Assembly (NCBI GenBank): GCA_020633975.1
Contig: JACKCR010000002.1
Span: forward strand, 1,736,001-1,800,000
DNA: 64,000 nt
DNA from: Candidatus Eiseniibacteriota bacterium
GTDB taxonomy: Bacteria; Eisenbacteria; RBG-16-71-46; CAIMUX01
Reading direction: 5' to 3'
Part shown: in pieces, positions 9,497 to 18,119 of the stretch
Position numbering within the stretch: position 1 is the stretch's first letter
How the letters are laid out: each line of letters starts with the position of its first letter
Translations under genes and position numbers: made by a program
The notes under the pieces: model-generated
The model's database searches: none
Told to the model about the DNA's origin: nothing
Seen by the model: only the letters and a program-made list of their open reading frames with translations

Positions 9497-9988
9497 TTAG
9501 AACGCTGCCGCGTTGCCCGGGATGTCCCAGATCATCGGGATGGCGCCGCCGTCTGCGGATCCGTCCTGCTTCTGCGCGGTGTACTCGAACTTCACCTTGG
9601 CGAAGTTGAGCGTGACGTTCTCGGTGAGACGATCCTCGCCCGCGGATCCGCCGGTCGAGCAGGCCGTGATGATCACGTCCTTCATCGTGATGATGAGATA
9701 CTCGAGCGGGTTCTTACCGCCGGCCTTGCGGACCGTCAGCTTCGCCTGCGGCATCTGGCTGCCGTCCGAACACATCTGCATGAGCACCGGAGACGACTTG
9801 TCGATGTACTTGGTCACGGAGAGGTCCTGGATGTTGACCTTGCCGGATCCACCACCACCACCAACGTGCATCGTGCCGCTCTGGGACATCCCCCAGCTCC
9901 AGGCCAGGACGTCGATCTCGCCGCCGTGCTTCGAGTCCTTCGACTCTCCGACGATATCGCCAATCTTGATGTACATGTCTACTGCCAC
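9497..9988 (-). CDS. hcp: Type VI secretion tube protein Hcp (TssD)
   Basis: Hcp forms the stacked hexameric rings of the inner tube and is secreted on firing. The 163-residue protein shows the family pattern MYIKIGDIVGESKDSKHGGEIDVLAWSW near the N-terminus, the central SPVLMQMCSDG, and the C-terminal LTENVTLNFAKVKFEYTAQ. A Gly run (43-47 region, HVGGGGGSGKV) sits in the variable loop between strands. It is flanked on both sides by hairpins, consistent with a separately abundant transcript. Confidence 0.96.
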   Translation of the reverse strand: MAVDMYIKIGDIVGESKDSKHGGEIDVLAWSWGMSQSGTMHVGGGGGSGKVNIQDLSVTKYIDKSSPVLMQMCSDGSQMPQAKLTVRKAGGKNPLEYLIITMKDVIITACSTGGSAGEDRLTENVTLNFAKVKFEYTAQKQDGSADGGAIPMIWDIPGNAAAF

Positions 9989-10086
9989 GGCTCGTTCCCT
10001 TTCTTCACGTACTTCTGCGTGAACATCGCTTCCCGAGAATCGTGACCACGGACGGCCGTCCCGTCGTGGCTGTCATGGAGATCGGT

Positions 10087-10129
10087 GCAACTCCGGCCCC
10101 CTTATCGCTGGGATCGGGGCCGGAGTTGC
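10087..10129 (-). terminator. Perfect 14-bp hairpin downstream of tssC
   Basis: Arms 10087-10100 and 10116-10129 are perfectly complementary (14 bp, GC-rich) with a 15-base loop, seven bases after the tssC stop read leftward. No clear T-run follows. It likely ends or attenuates the tssA-tssB-tssC message, implying a separate hcp promoter in the about 100 bases that remain before hcp (9989-10086). Confidence 0.6.
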
Positions 10130-10136
10130 TCGTGAC

Positions 10137-11627
10137 TTACTTCTTCTGCGAAGGCATCTTCGAGACCAGCCGGAGAGAGACGGTGAGCCCCTCGAGCTGG
10201 TAGTGCGGACGAAGATGGAACACGGACTTGTAGTAGCCGGGGCTCGACGGGTCCTCTTCCACCGTAACTTCCGCAGCCGCAAGAGGTTTCTGCGCCTTGA
10301 TCTCCTCGGGCGAGTGGGCGGGATCCCCGTCCACGTAGTTGAGGATCCAGTTCTGGAGGAACCGCTGCATGTCCTCCCGCTCCTTGAACGACCCGACCTT
10401 GTCCCGAACGATCGCCTTGAGGTAGTGCGCGAAGCGGCAGGTGGCGAAGAGGTAGGACAGGTTCACCGCGAGCTTGGCGTTCGCAGTGGCGTCGGGATCG
10501 TCGTACTCCGCCGGCTTCTGCAGGGTCTGGGCCCCGATGAAAGCAGCGAAGTCGGAGTTCTTCCGATGGACCAGCGGCAGGAAGCCGTTCTTGGAGAGCT
10601 CTGCCTCGCGGCGGTCTCCAATCGCGATCTCCGTCGGGCACTTCATGTCCACCCCACCGTCGTCCGTCGGGAAGGTGTGAACGGGCAGCCCCTCGACCGC
10701 ACCACCGGACTCGATGCCGCGGATCCGCGAGCACCAGCCGTACATCTTGAACGACCGCGTGATGTTCCGGGCCATCGCATAGGCCGAGTTCGACCACGTG
10801 TAGTTCTTGTGGTCCGCAGCCTCGGTGTCTTCCTCGAAGTCGAACTCCTCGACCGGATCGGTCTTGGCGCCGTAGGGGAGACGCGAGAGGAACCGCGGCA
10901 TGGTGAGCCCGATGTACTTCGCTTCTTCCGATTCGCGCAGCGAACGCCAGGCGGCGTACTCCGGCGTCGTGAAGATCTTGGTCAGGTCACGCGGATTGGA
11001 GAGCTCCTGCCAGGAGTCCATCTGCATCGTCGTCGGATCAGCGCCGGCGATGAACGGAGCGTGCATGGCAGCCGCCACCTTGGACATCTCGCCGAGCAGC
11101 TCGACGTCCGGCGGACTGTGGTCGAAGTGGTAGTCACCGACGACGCAGCCGTACGGGCTTCCACCGAACTGGTCGTACTCCTCGGTATACATCTTCTTGA
11201 AGATCGGGCTCTGATCCCAGGACGTGCCCTTGAACTTCTTGAGCGTCTTGCCGAGGTCCTTCTTCGAGATGTTCATGACCTTGATCTTGAGCATCTCGTC
11301 CGTCTCGGTGTTGTTGACCAGGTAGTGGAGACCACGCCACGAACCTTCCAGCTTCTGGAAGTCCTCGTGGTGAATGATCTTGTTCACCTGCTCGGTCAGC
11401 TTCTGATCGATCTCGGCGATGATCGAGGAGATCGTCTCGACGACGTCGTCCGAGATCGTCACCGTGTCCTTGAGCAGCTGCTCGGCGAGGATGGAGACGG
11501 CGGACTGCACCTCCTCCTTCGCACGATCCGACTTCGGCTTGAACTCCTTCTGAAGCAGAGACGCGAACTCGCTCGCCTCGATGGTCCCAGCTTGCCCTTG
11601 CTGTGCCTCCTTGGCCTCTTCTGCCAT
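10137..11627 (-). CDS. tssC: Type VI secretion sheath large subunit TssC (VipB)
   Basis: Large subunit of the contractile sheath, 496 residues. Characteristic stretches include the HHEDFQKLEGSWRGLHYLV motif, SPIFKKMYTEEYDQFGGSPYG, and the C-terminal DPSSPGYYKSVFHLRPHYQLEGL, where the sheath handshake strands lie. It pairs with TssB, which is encoded five bases upstream. A strong hairpin follows the stop. Confidence 0.96.
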   Translation of the reverse strand: MAEEAKEAQQGQAGTIEASEFASLLQKEFKPKSDRAKEEVQSAVSILAEQLLKDTVTISDDVVETISSIIAEIDQKLTEQVNKIIHHEDFQKLEGSWRGLHYLVNNTETDEMLKIKVMNISKKDLGKTLKKFKGTSWDQSPIFKKMYTEEYDQFGGSPYGCVVGDYHFDHSPPDVELLGEMSKVAAAMHAPFIAGADPTTMQMDSWQELSNPRDLTKIFTTPEYAAWRSLRESEEAKYIGLTMPRFLSRLPYGAKTDPVEEFDFEEDTEAADHKNYTWSNSAYAMARNITRSFKMYGWCSRIRGIESGGAVEGLPVHTFPTDDGGVDMKCPTEIAIGDRREAELSKNGFLPLVHRKNSDFAAFIGAQTLQKPAEYDDPDATANAKLAVNLSYLFATCRFAHYLKAIVRDKVGSFKEREDMQRFLQNWILNYVDGDPAHSPEEIKAQKPLAAAEVTVEEDPSSPGYYKSVFHLRPHYQLEGLTVSLRLVSKMPSQKK

Positions 11628-11632
11628 GTCTC

Positions 11633-12151
11633 TTACTCCCCGCTCGAGGGTTCATCGCCCTCGGGTTTCGGTGCCGATGCCAGTGACTGGAGTAGCGCCG
11701 GGTCCTTCATGACCTTGGCGATCAGATCCTCCGCGCCCGTCTTGCCGTCCATGTACGTGACGAGGTTGGCGAGCTGGGTCCGGGCCTCGAGGAGCTTGCT
11801 GAGCGCACCGACTTTCCGGGCGACGGCCGCCGGCGAGAAGTCGTCCATGCTCTCGAATGTGAGGTCGACACTGAGGTTGCCTTCGCCGGTGAGCGTGTTC
11901 GGGACGGTGAACGCGGCCCGCGGCTTGAACGCCTTGAGCCTCTCGTCGAAGTTGTCGACGTCGATTTCCAAGAACTTCCTGTCAGCGACCGGAGCGAGCG
12001 GTTCCGCCGGATTCCCGGACAGGTCCGCCATCACTCCCATGACGAACGGGAGCTGGACCTTCTTCTCGGCGCCGTAGGTCTCCAGGTCGTACTCGATCTG
12101 CACCCGGGGAGCCCGGTTGCGAGCGATGAACTTCTGGCTGCTATCTGCCAA
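11633..12151 (-). CDS. tssB: Type VI secretion sheath small subunit TssB (VipA)
   Basis: Small sheath subunit, 172 residues. The N-terminus has the family pattern RAPRVQIEYDLETYGAEKKVQLPFVMGVMADLSG, followed by FLEIDVDNFDERLKAFKPR and the DLTFESMDDFSPAAVARKV block. It forms the sheath protomer with TssC and offers the ClpV-binding helix. A GGAGG ribosome site lies just upstream of the ATG. The C-terminal tail is Pro/Glu/Ser-rich. Confidence 0.96.
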   Translation of the reverse strand: MADSSQKFIARNRAPRVQIEYDLETYGAEKKVQLPFVMGVMADLSGNPAEPLAPVADRKFLEIDVDNFDERLKAFKPRAAFTVPNTLTGEGNLSVDLTFESMDDFSPAAVARKVGALSKLLEARTQLANLVTYMDGKTGAEDLIAKVMKDPALLQSLASAPKPEGDEPSSGE

Positions 12152-12237
12152 GGGAATCCCTCCTATTAGTAGACGGAATCAAACGAGGAGGCGCGAAGCA
12201 CCGAAACTCATGCTGGGCGGCACTTTGCGGCTATCGA

Positions 12238-13284
12238 TCAATATCCGTCGGAGACAGTCGTGTCAACACCCCGGATGGTCTCGGCCTCGGGCATCCCACC
12301 CGGGGCGAGATCCGCCAGGATCTCCATGAACGACTTCGAGACCAGCCTCTTCGCCCTCATGAGGAGCAGAGGAACCGGGCTCGAGGGCTCGTTCCGATTG
12401 TAGTAGTCGATGATCTTGTCGATTGCGCGGATCACGTCTTCGGGAGTCCGGACTTCTCCGGTCAACTGCTTGCCGGGCTTCGCCCCTCCGCCCTCACCAC
12501 CGGCACCTTCACCGACTTCTTCGTCCACCTCTCCCACGCCACGTCGCGCGAGCTGAGCATCGAGAACCGTCGACAAGAGACTCAGCGTCTTCGGCAGGCC
12601 GCTCATGTCGGGCGCTTGACTCGTTCCGAGAGTCTCGGTGAGGTAGCGGTCGATCTCGACCGCCATCTCCTTCGCCTCGCGCACCGCGTCCGCCGTCGCT
12701 TGGATCTCTTCGAGCTCACCGTCGAGGAAGGCGGCTTCGATCGTCGGCATCTCCGCGACCGCTCCCTCTTCGGGACGTGGGTAGTCACCGGTCGCGATCT
12801 CGATGTCTCGATAGCCGAACCGCCCGAGCGTCCGTGACTGTACGAGCGGAGCCTTCTTGATCGATTCGAGCGTCGACGAGTAGTCGCAGAGCGTGGAGAG
12901 CGTGTTCACGCGGAAGGTGGGATCGTTGTCGTCGTCCGGATCGAGCTGCGGATGGACGCTCGGCCAGAACTGGAGGAGCAGGCCGCGAACCAGCGACAAG
13001 CCGTCACGGAATCCGGTGAGCCCTTCGAGATGGAGAAGCGACGACGTGAGGTGGACGGCGGCCCGGAGGTCGCGGCTCCGCGAGAGAACGTCGACGGCCT
13101 TCTTCCGGACTTCCTTCCAGTCCGGCTCCTCGGCGGGAACGATCGTGTCCCCGAACTGCTGCTCGGCACGTCCTTGGGACGCCCGCTCCATCTCCTGGAA
13201 CGCGGCATCGTACTCCAGATTGTCACCGCACGGAGACTCTGGCGAGATCTCGGCCAGCAGCGCATCCAAGTCGAACGAGGCCAT
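12238..13284 (-). CDS. tssA: Type VI secretion protein TssA (ImpA N-domain)
   Basis: TssA-family priming/capping protein (ImpA N-terminal domain). The start at 13284 gives MASFDLDALLAEISPESPCG and is chosen because AGGAGG lies ten bases upstream; the frame runs open 13 codons further without support. The N-domain carries the typical PCGDNLEYD and WKEVRKKAVDVLSRSRDLRAAVHLTSSLL patterns (about 15-130). A Gly/Glu-rich linker (about 260-285) leads to a short C-terminal segment (PEDVIRAIDKIIDYYNRNEPSSPVPLLL). The short C-domain resembles the small TssA subclass. It starts the structural part of the leftward arm. Confidence 0.92.
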   Translation of the reverse strand: MASFDLDALLAEISPESPCGDNLEYDAAFQEMERASQGRAEQQFGDTIVPAEEPDWKEVRKKAVDVLSRSRDLRAAVHLTSSLLHLEGLTGFRDGLSLVRGLLLQFWPSVHPQLDPDDDNDPTFRVNTLSTLCDYSSTLESIKKAPLVQSRTLGRFGYRDIEIATGDYPRPEEGAVAEMPTIEAAFLDGELEEIQATADAVREAKEMAVEIDRYLTETLGTSQAPDMSGLPKTLSLLSTVLDAQLARRGVGEVDEEVGEGAGGEGGGAKPGKQLTGEVRTPEDVIRAIDKIIDYYNRNEPSSPVPLLLMRAKRLVSKSFMEILADLAPGGMPEAETIRGVDTTVSDGY

Positions 13285-13530
13285 CGGCGCAGTTCCTCCT
13301 AAAAACTCCCCCCAAAAGGGCATGGGGGTGCGATCCGTCGCACGACGGGCTCAGCCTACACCTCTGGCTATCGGCCAGTCTTCCCCCATTCGTTGAGCCG
13401 ATTCCGGGGAAAAGCACCACCGATCAGAGACGGCTGAAGTAGCCCGCGAAACAAGCTTCGTACTCCCAGATCCCAGAACGGTTTCCCGGTCTCTCTGGGA
13501 GAACCCTGAATCCCCCCGAAACCGCACGAG

Positions 13531-14067
13531 CTACCGGCCGGGCTCTGCCAGTTCCTCTTCCACCCAATCCGGCACGTCGAAGAGAACCGTGCGGATCAGG
13601 ATCGGTCCCACCCGGAGCGAACCACTCACTCCGAGCGGCGCGAACTCCAACCGAGCGCCTTGCGTCCGGTAGTCCAACCCCAGGCAGGCGAACACGCCTT
13701 CGGGGCGGACGAGCACCTGGACCGCCGCGTTTCCTGGATCCTCGTGGATCCGTCTCAGGCAGTCGCTTCCCTCGACCCGGAACGCATACGGTTTCGCGAA
13801 GTCCCGCAACTCGACCACGGGAAGCGTCGTCTCCGCTCCCTCGTCCTTGATCCGGCCGGCATCGGCCCAGAGCACGCCGCGGAGAATCGCCGGGCCGCTG
13901 AACGGTCCCGAGTCCGGCCACATCGACGGACAGACCGGGCAGTCCGTGACCGACGGCGGGAGCAGGTGCCCGTTCGGACAGAAGCGGAGCGGAAGCGTCG
14001 AGTGGCCACATCTCGAGCAGACTTCCTGCCAGGCCGGGTTCACCTCGTAGCACTCGCTGCACCTCAC
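13531..14067 (-). CDS. T6SS-linked double zinc-ribbon protein, function unknown
   Basis: Not a named T6SS subunit. The 178-residue protein begins with two probable zinc ribbons: Cys3, Cys6, Cys17 and Cys20, then Cys30 (possibly with His34), Cys43 and Cys46. The rest is a soluble, beta-rich region without recognisable motifs (about 55-178). Its ATG overlaps the stop of the FHA gene (ATGA), so the two are co-translated. Because it shares CPxC-type knuckles with the divergent 744-residue protein, it may belong to the same assembly; this is inference. The roughly 245 bases from here to tssA show only weak imperfect hairpins. Confidence 0.8.
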   Translation of the reverse strand: MRCSECYEVNPAWQEVCSRCGHSTLPLRFCPNGHLLPPSVTDCPVCPSMWPDSGPFSGPAILRGVLWADAGRIKDEGAETTLPVVELRDFAKPYAFRVEGSDCLRRIHEDPGNAAVQVLVRPEGVFACLGLDYRTQGARLEFAPLGVSGSLRVGPILIRTVLFDVPDWVEEELAEPGR

Positions 14068-14678
14068 GCCCCGGCCCCTCCCCCGATCGGTACGACCTGG
14101 ATCCGGGACCGCGCCGCGGCCTTGCGGGCCGAACGCTCCTGGTTCTCCATCAAGTTGATCCCGAGGACCAGCGTCTCGCGGCCGGTCAGTTCCTGGATCT
14201 CCGGGCGGACGTGTCCCTGCCGCACGTGGCGCTGCGCGTTCTCCAGGAACACGCCGTTGAGCGAGAAGTCGTAGAGCCGGAACCGTCCCTCCGGAAGCAG
14301 CTCGATCGCCAGGTGCTCGCGGGAGACCATGCTGTACTCGGGTCCCACCAGCACGTGGCTATAGGTGACCCTCCGAACGCCGCCGTCCCGCACCTTGATC
14401 TCGTCGACGTCCTTCTTCCCGATGAATAGGATGTCGCCCTCGAACATCGGATAGACGCGACCGGCCTCACTCGGTGGATCGGTCGGCTCCCCCGCCGTCG
14501 GCGAGTAGATACCGATGACCCCGAGCAGGGGACGAATGCTCCCGACCGGTGGTTGGAACTCCCCCGTGCTGGACTCGTCCGACTGGACGTCCGAGAAGTC
14601 CGGGGCGTTGCCCGTCGGAAGCAGCGTTTCGTCCGCGGAATGGTCCGACGGTGGGATGCGGGGCTCGTCCGAGTGCAC
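14064..14678 (-). CDS. FHA-domain protein of the T6SS (TagH/Fha-like)
   Basis: Phosphothreonine-binding protein. The GTG at 14678 is preferred as start (GGAG four bases upstream; the open frame up to 14813 looks non-coding), giving 204 residues. The first 80 residues are Ser/Thr/Asp/Pro-rich and contain DETLLPTG and DESSTGEF, possible phospho-sites. The FHA core follows: GDILFIGKKD, the pThr-contacting SREH, and SLNGVFLEN. In Pseudomonas the PpkA kinase phosphorylates Fha1 to switch on the T6SS; this gene sits in the same locus as a PpkA-like kinase and tagF. It is shorter than classical TagH, having a single FHA domain at the C-terminal side. Confidence 0.87.
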   Translation of the reverse strand: MHSDEPRIPPSDHSADETLLPTGNAPDFSDVQSDESSTGEFQPPVGSIRPLLGVIGIYSPTAGEPTDPPSEAGRVYPMFEGDILFIGKKDVDEIKVRDGGVRRVTYSHVLVGPEYSMVSREHLAIELLPEGRFRLYDFSLNGVFLENAQRHVRQGHVRPEIQELTGRETLVLGINLMENQERSARKAAARSRIQVVPIGGGAGA

Positions 14679-14988
14679 GTGACTCCGTTCAGTGCAGGTC
14701 CCTGGCACCCATGTGGCGAGAACGTCCACCTGACGTGTCGCGGCAACAGGGTGGATCAACTGGGACTCGTGACGCGCGCGAGTGTACGTCCACTCGGTTG
14801 CGGGAGCAACCAACTGCAGCGGGGGTGCTCTTCTCCGCCGTCCATCTCAACCCAAGCTTGACCTGCACCAACGATCGTGATGGAATCCCGGCCGAACCAA
14901 GGGGGCGGAAACCAAGTCATTCGCGGACTTACGGGGATCCGCGCTCCTTGCGCTCCCCACCGAGTGCCTACCCCGTAACGCAGGTTCT
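14679..14988. promoter_or_regulatory. Divergent control region of the two T6SS arms
   Basis: Gene-free stretch of 310 bases between the leftward FHA gene and the rightward 744-residue gene. A candidate sigma-70 promoter for the rightward arm is TTGACC at 14858-14863 with a 17-base spacer and TGGAAT at 14881-14886. No leftward promoter stands out, and no clear operator repeats were seen. If translation of the FHA gene began at 14813 this region would be shorter. Confidence 0.45.
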
Positions 14989-17223
14989 ATGGATCTCCCC
15001 AAGGAGACGCAGTTCGCTCTTCGGCTGCCACGGATCGGCGTCGGCGGTCCCGATGTGCGCCTGAAGTTGATGCGCGCCGACGAGGCGGGTGAAGCCGCTC
15101 GTCCCACGGGCGCAGATCCGTTCGTCGAGGTGTCCGCACCCGACGCGACCTTTCGTGCCTACCTCGCCCACATCCGTCTCGGGGAGACGACAGATCCGAA
15201 GCCGCTCATCGTCCTGATGGAAGCGAACGAGCGGCCGGCCGCGCTCGTCAACCAACCGCTCTGGACCTCGAGCCATGTGGAGAGCGCTTGGCGCTCCGGT
15301 TTCGAGGCGATCCGCACCGCCGGCAGCGGCACCGGACTCGCCCGGATCGACGCGTCCGCGGGGGACACCGTCCCCCATCATCCGCCCGTCGCCTACTGCC
15401 CGGTGAGCGACAGCTACGCGGTGCCGTTCTGTCCGAGCTGTCGGGGCACGCTCTCGACCTGTCGCGACGAAGAGATCCTACGGCGGTGCGGACTCCCTTC
15501 GTTCGAGTCCGGGAGCGACCGCTTCCTCTACTGCGCCGCCTGCTACGCGGACGACACGCGACCGAACGTCTTCTACACCTACAAGAAGAGGCTCACCGGA
15601 ACGCCCGCCGCCGGGATCGAAGTCCGTCACCGGCACGACCTGTATTCGGACCTCTCCTCGCGCGTGGACGCGAAGGATCCCGCCTTCGCCACCCACGGCT
15701 GCTTCGTCTGCAAGTCTCTCCGGGCCTCGCTCCCGGAGGGCGCGTCTCTCGAACTCGAAGCACACGACGCGTCGCGGATCTTCCCTCTCGCCTACTACGA
15801 CTTCGACTACGTCGTCCGCGAAGCGCTGCCGCTCGGATTCGAGGAAACTGCATCGCTCCTCGGGGGCGCATCCCTCACGGACCTGCTCGCCCATCGCGCC
15901 GTCCGGCGGAACCTCGGTGCCACCCGTGACGGCGCCGCCGTGATCGAGAGCCTGACCGGCGACGTCCCGCAGTTCTTCTTCCAGGGCGACCGGACCGGGC
16001 TCTTCCCGCTCGAGTCGCTCTATCTCAAGCTCGCCGCGTTCGGAGACCTGATCGACGGCGTCTTGCGTCTCACTACCGACGCGTCGCGCCCGCACCTCGC
16101 GGTCTCTCCGCACCGTGTGCGCGGTACGCTCCGCGGGCGGGACACGCACCTGCCGAGCCGCTGGGGACTCGCCCTCTGCGTGACGGACGCGCTCTCCACC
16201 GCTCCGCTCGAGAAGATCGGCGATCACGACTTCCCGAAAGAACCGCCCGTCTGGCTCATCCCGGAACCGCGGGTCGGAGCGTTCCTCCCGGTCCCGATGA
16301 CGCGTGCGCAAACCGTGAGCCTCCAGATGCGGCTCGACGCACGCACCGTCGATCTCCAGGGAGTCGCGGAGACGGCGCGCGCCCATCTCTCGGGCACGCT
16401 CCAGAGCGAGATCTACACGCAGACCGATCACGGCCGGCACGACCGCGTCGTCGTGAGCCTGATCGGTCCTGCCAGCGGACACCGGATCCGCTTCACCGGC
16501 AGACGGACGGAGACGTTCGGCGGGGGGTTCGCCTTCTCCGGCATTTCGGGGGACCTGCGTCCGGAAGACGCCGCGGCTCTCCGGACACCCGGAGCACTCT
16601 CCGGCGTCGCGGCCGAGGTCACACTGGTCCACCAGTTCGGTTCGCCGAGCGATCTCCTCGCCCTCGGTCTTCTCTACTTCCGGCTGCTCTTCTGGAACGA
16701 CCGACAGGACGGCGCTCGTCTGTCCCGCGACCTCCTCCAGCGGATCGCGATGCGTCTCACGGGACGCGATCGCGGAGAGACGCAGAGTCGCGGCGCATTC
16801 GAGTGGCCCGAACTGGAAGAGATCCTCGATGAGGAGAAGGTCGCGTTCGGTCCGAACACGCTCCTCCACCGCGCCGAGGATCGCGAGACCCACGAAACGC
16901 TTCCTCTCTCCCTCTGGAGCGAGGTCTGGCTCGTCGGACTCCGGATGGCGTCGTTCGTCCCGGGCTGGAGCTTCGCTGCAGGCGTCGACGGCTACGAGAC
17001 GAAGGATCCGGGCGCGCCTCTCCGGCGGGCTCGCGACGCCGTCCGCGGCCTCGCCGACCAGGCCCGCGCGTCCCTCATCGGATCGAGCGGACGGAACCGG
17101 TACGTACTGGAGACGGTCCAGGACTTCCTGGACGATCTGACCGAAGCGATGAGCCCGAGCCCACAGGAAGAGCCAGGGCCGGACGAGACAACCCTGGTCT
17201 TCGAACGGAGGAAACGGCGATGA
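14989..17223 (+). CDS. Unrecognised 744-residue Cys-rich protein heading the T6SS plus arm
   Basis: Not a known Tss or Tag subunit. Large soluble protein with no signal peptide or membrane helix. A zinc-ribbon-like part shows CPSC (148-151), CAAC (182-185) and CFVC (238-241), plus single Cys137, 158 and 167. It resembles the knuckles of the zinc-ribbon protein on the other arm. The middle and C-terminal regions (about 250-700) have no motif I recognise. The final 13 residues read DETTLVFERRKRR, where the TT-x-V-F pattern resembles the phosphorylated TT-S-V-F motif of GarA/OdhI. It overlaps the next gene by ATGA, so it is part of the T6SS operon. Role unknown; a scaffold or regulator bound by the FHA protein is a hypothesis. 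Confidence 0.85.
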   Translation: MDLPKETQFALRLPRIGVGGPDVRLKLMRADEAGEAARPTGADPFVEVSAPDATFRAYLAHIRLGETTDPKPLIVLMEANERPAALVNQPLWTSSHVESAWRSGFEAIRTAGSGTGLARIDASAGDTVPHHPPVAYCPVSDSYAVPFCPSCRGTLSTCRDEEILRRCGLPSFESGSDRFLYCAACYADDTRPNVFYTYKKRLTGTPAAGIEVRHRHDLYSDLSSRVDAKDPAFATHGCFVCKSLRASLPEGASLELEAHDASRIFPLAYYDFDYVVREALPLGFEETASLLGGASLTDLLAHRAVRRNLGATRDGAAVIESLTGDVPQFFFQGDRTGLFPLESLYLKLAAFGDLIDGVLRLTTDASRPHLAVSPHRVRGTLRGRDTHLPSRWGLALCVTDALSTAPLEKIGDHDFPKEPPVWLIPEPRVGAFLPVPMTRAQTVSLQMRLDARTVDLQGVAETARAHLSGTLQSEIYTQTDHGRHDRVVVSLIGPASGHRIRFTGRRTETFGGGFAFSGISGDLRPEDAAALRTPGALSGVAAEVTLVHQFGSPSDLLALGLLYFRLLFWNDRQDGARLSRDLLQRIAMRLTGRDRGETQSRGAFEWPELEEILDEEKVAFGPNTLLHRAEDRETHETLPLSLWSEVWLVGLRMASFVPGWSFAAGVDGYETKDPGAPLRRARDAVRGLADQARASLIGSSGRNRYVLETVQDFLDDLTEAMSPSPQEEPGPDETTLVFERRKRR

Positions 17224-18119
17224 GTCCGCAGCTCGGTCTGGACGATCGGGACCTCGCCCCCGCGATCGAGGAGATCCGGCGGATCCTCGCGTCGGAGGAG
17301 TACCCGGAGGCGCGGCACCGCAAGGCCGCCATCCGCCGCATCCTCCACGCGTCCGCAGCAGGGCTCGATCAGGGTGACCTCAAGAAGTTCATGGAGCGGA
17401 TCCGGGCGCGGTTCCCCGACCGCACGTACGAGTCGCTCGCCCTGGCCCGCGAACTGGAAGCCCGGAACCGTGAGCTCGAGGAGGAAAACCGTGCCCTCCG
17501 GGAGGAACGGGATGCGCTCAGCGAGCGGATGCGCGGCACCGACGCGGCTCTCGATCGCCTCTGGGGCCGGATGGTCTCGGGCGACACCGCAGGAGGCCGG
17601 GCCATCATCGGCGGCTCGGGTGCGGCGGCTCCCCGTCGGCCGGATCTCCTCGAACCTGCCTTCGAGGGGCTTGGCTCTCTCATTGAGTTCGCGCAGAAGC
17701 TGGAGACGATCGCCGTCGAGGTCGAAAAGTCCCTGGGGCCACGAGGGGCGCGTCCAATCGACCCTCCGGCCATGGCCGAGCTCTGGCGCTCGGTGGGCCG
17801 GAACGAAGGGGACGTGAAGCAGCATCTGGCGCTCATCCAGGAAAAACTCCGCTATCTCGGACTCCTCCCGGCCGCAACGGTCGCAGGGGCGAACCAGTCG
17901 TGGAAGGGTGGCACCCGACTCATCCTGGAACATCTGGATCCGGAGAAGGTGGAAGACGCAGTCTCGAAGAAGCTCCCGGTGCTTCGCGACAAGGCGGTGC
18001 TCGACGAGGTTCGGAACCGGTTCCAGGAGTTCTGGAGCCAGCTCGACAAGAACATCACGCACTACTACCGGGGCACCTTCGAAAAGGTCTACGCCGAGAA
18101 GATGGAGGAACGTCGATGA
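17220..18119 (+). CDS. T6SS-operon coiled-coil protein, function unknown
   Basis: Cytoplasmic 299-residue protein, not recognised. The N-terminal third is helical (EEIRRILASEEYPEARHRKA). It is followed by a strong heptad coiled coil at about 80-112 (LARELEARNRELEEENRALR). A Gly/Ala-rich hinge (about 120-140) leads to a helical C-terminal domain of about 150 residues with WRSVGRNEGDVKQHLALIQEKLRYLGLLP. It overlaps both neighbours by ATGA junctions, which ties it tightly to the Cys-rich protein upstream and tssJ downstream. This suggests a role in baseplate or membrane-complex assembly, which is inference from position only. Confidence 0.83.
   Translation: MSPQLGLDDRDLAPAIEEIRRILASEEYPEARHRKAAIRRILHASAAGLDQGDLKKFMERIRARFPDRTYESLALARELEARNRELEEENRALREERDALSERMRGTDAALDRLWGRMVSGDTAGGRAIIGGSGAAAPRRPDLLEPAFEGLGSLIEFAQKLETIAVEVEKSLGPRGARPIDPPAMAELWRSVGRNEGDVKQHLALIQEKLRYLGLLPAATVAGANQSWKGGTRLILEHLDPEKVEDAVSKKLPVLRDKAVLDEVRNRFQEFWSQLDKNITHYYRGTFEKVYAEKMEERR

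Noticed and set aside
14679-14813. Extended N-terminus of the FHA protein
   Set aside because: No ribosome site and low-complexity, non-conserved residues; GTG 14678 fits better, although the longer form cannot be excluded.
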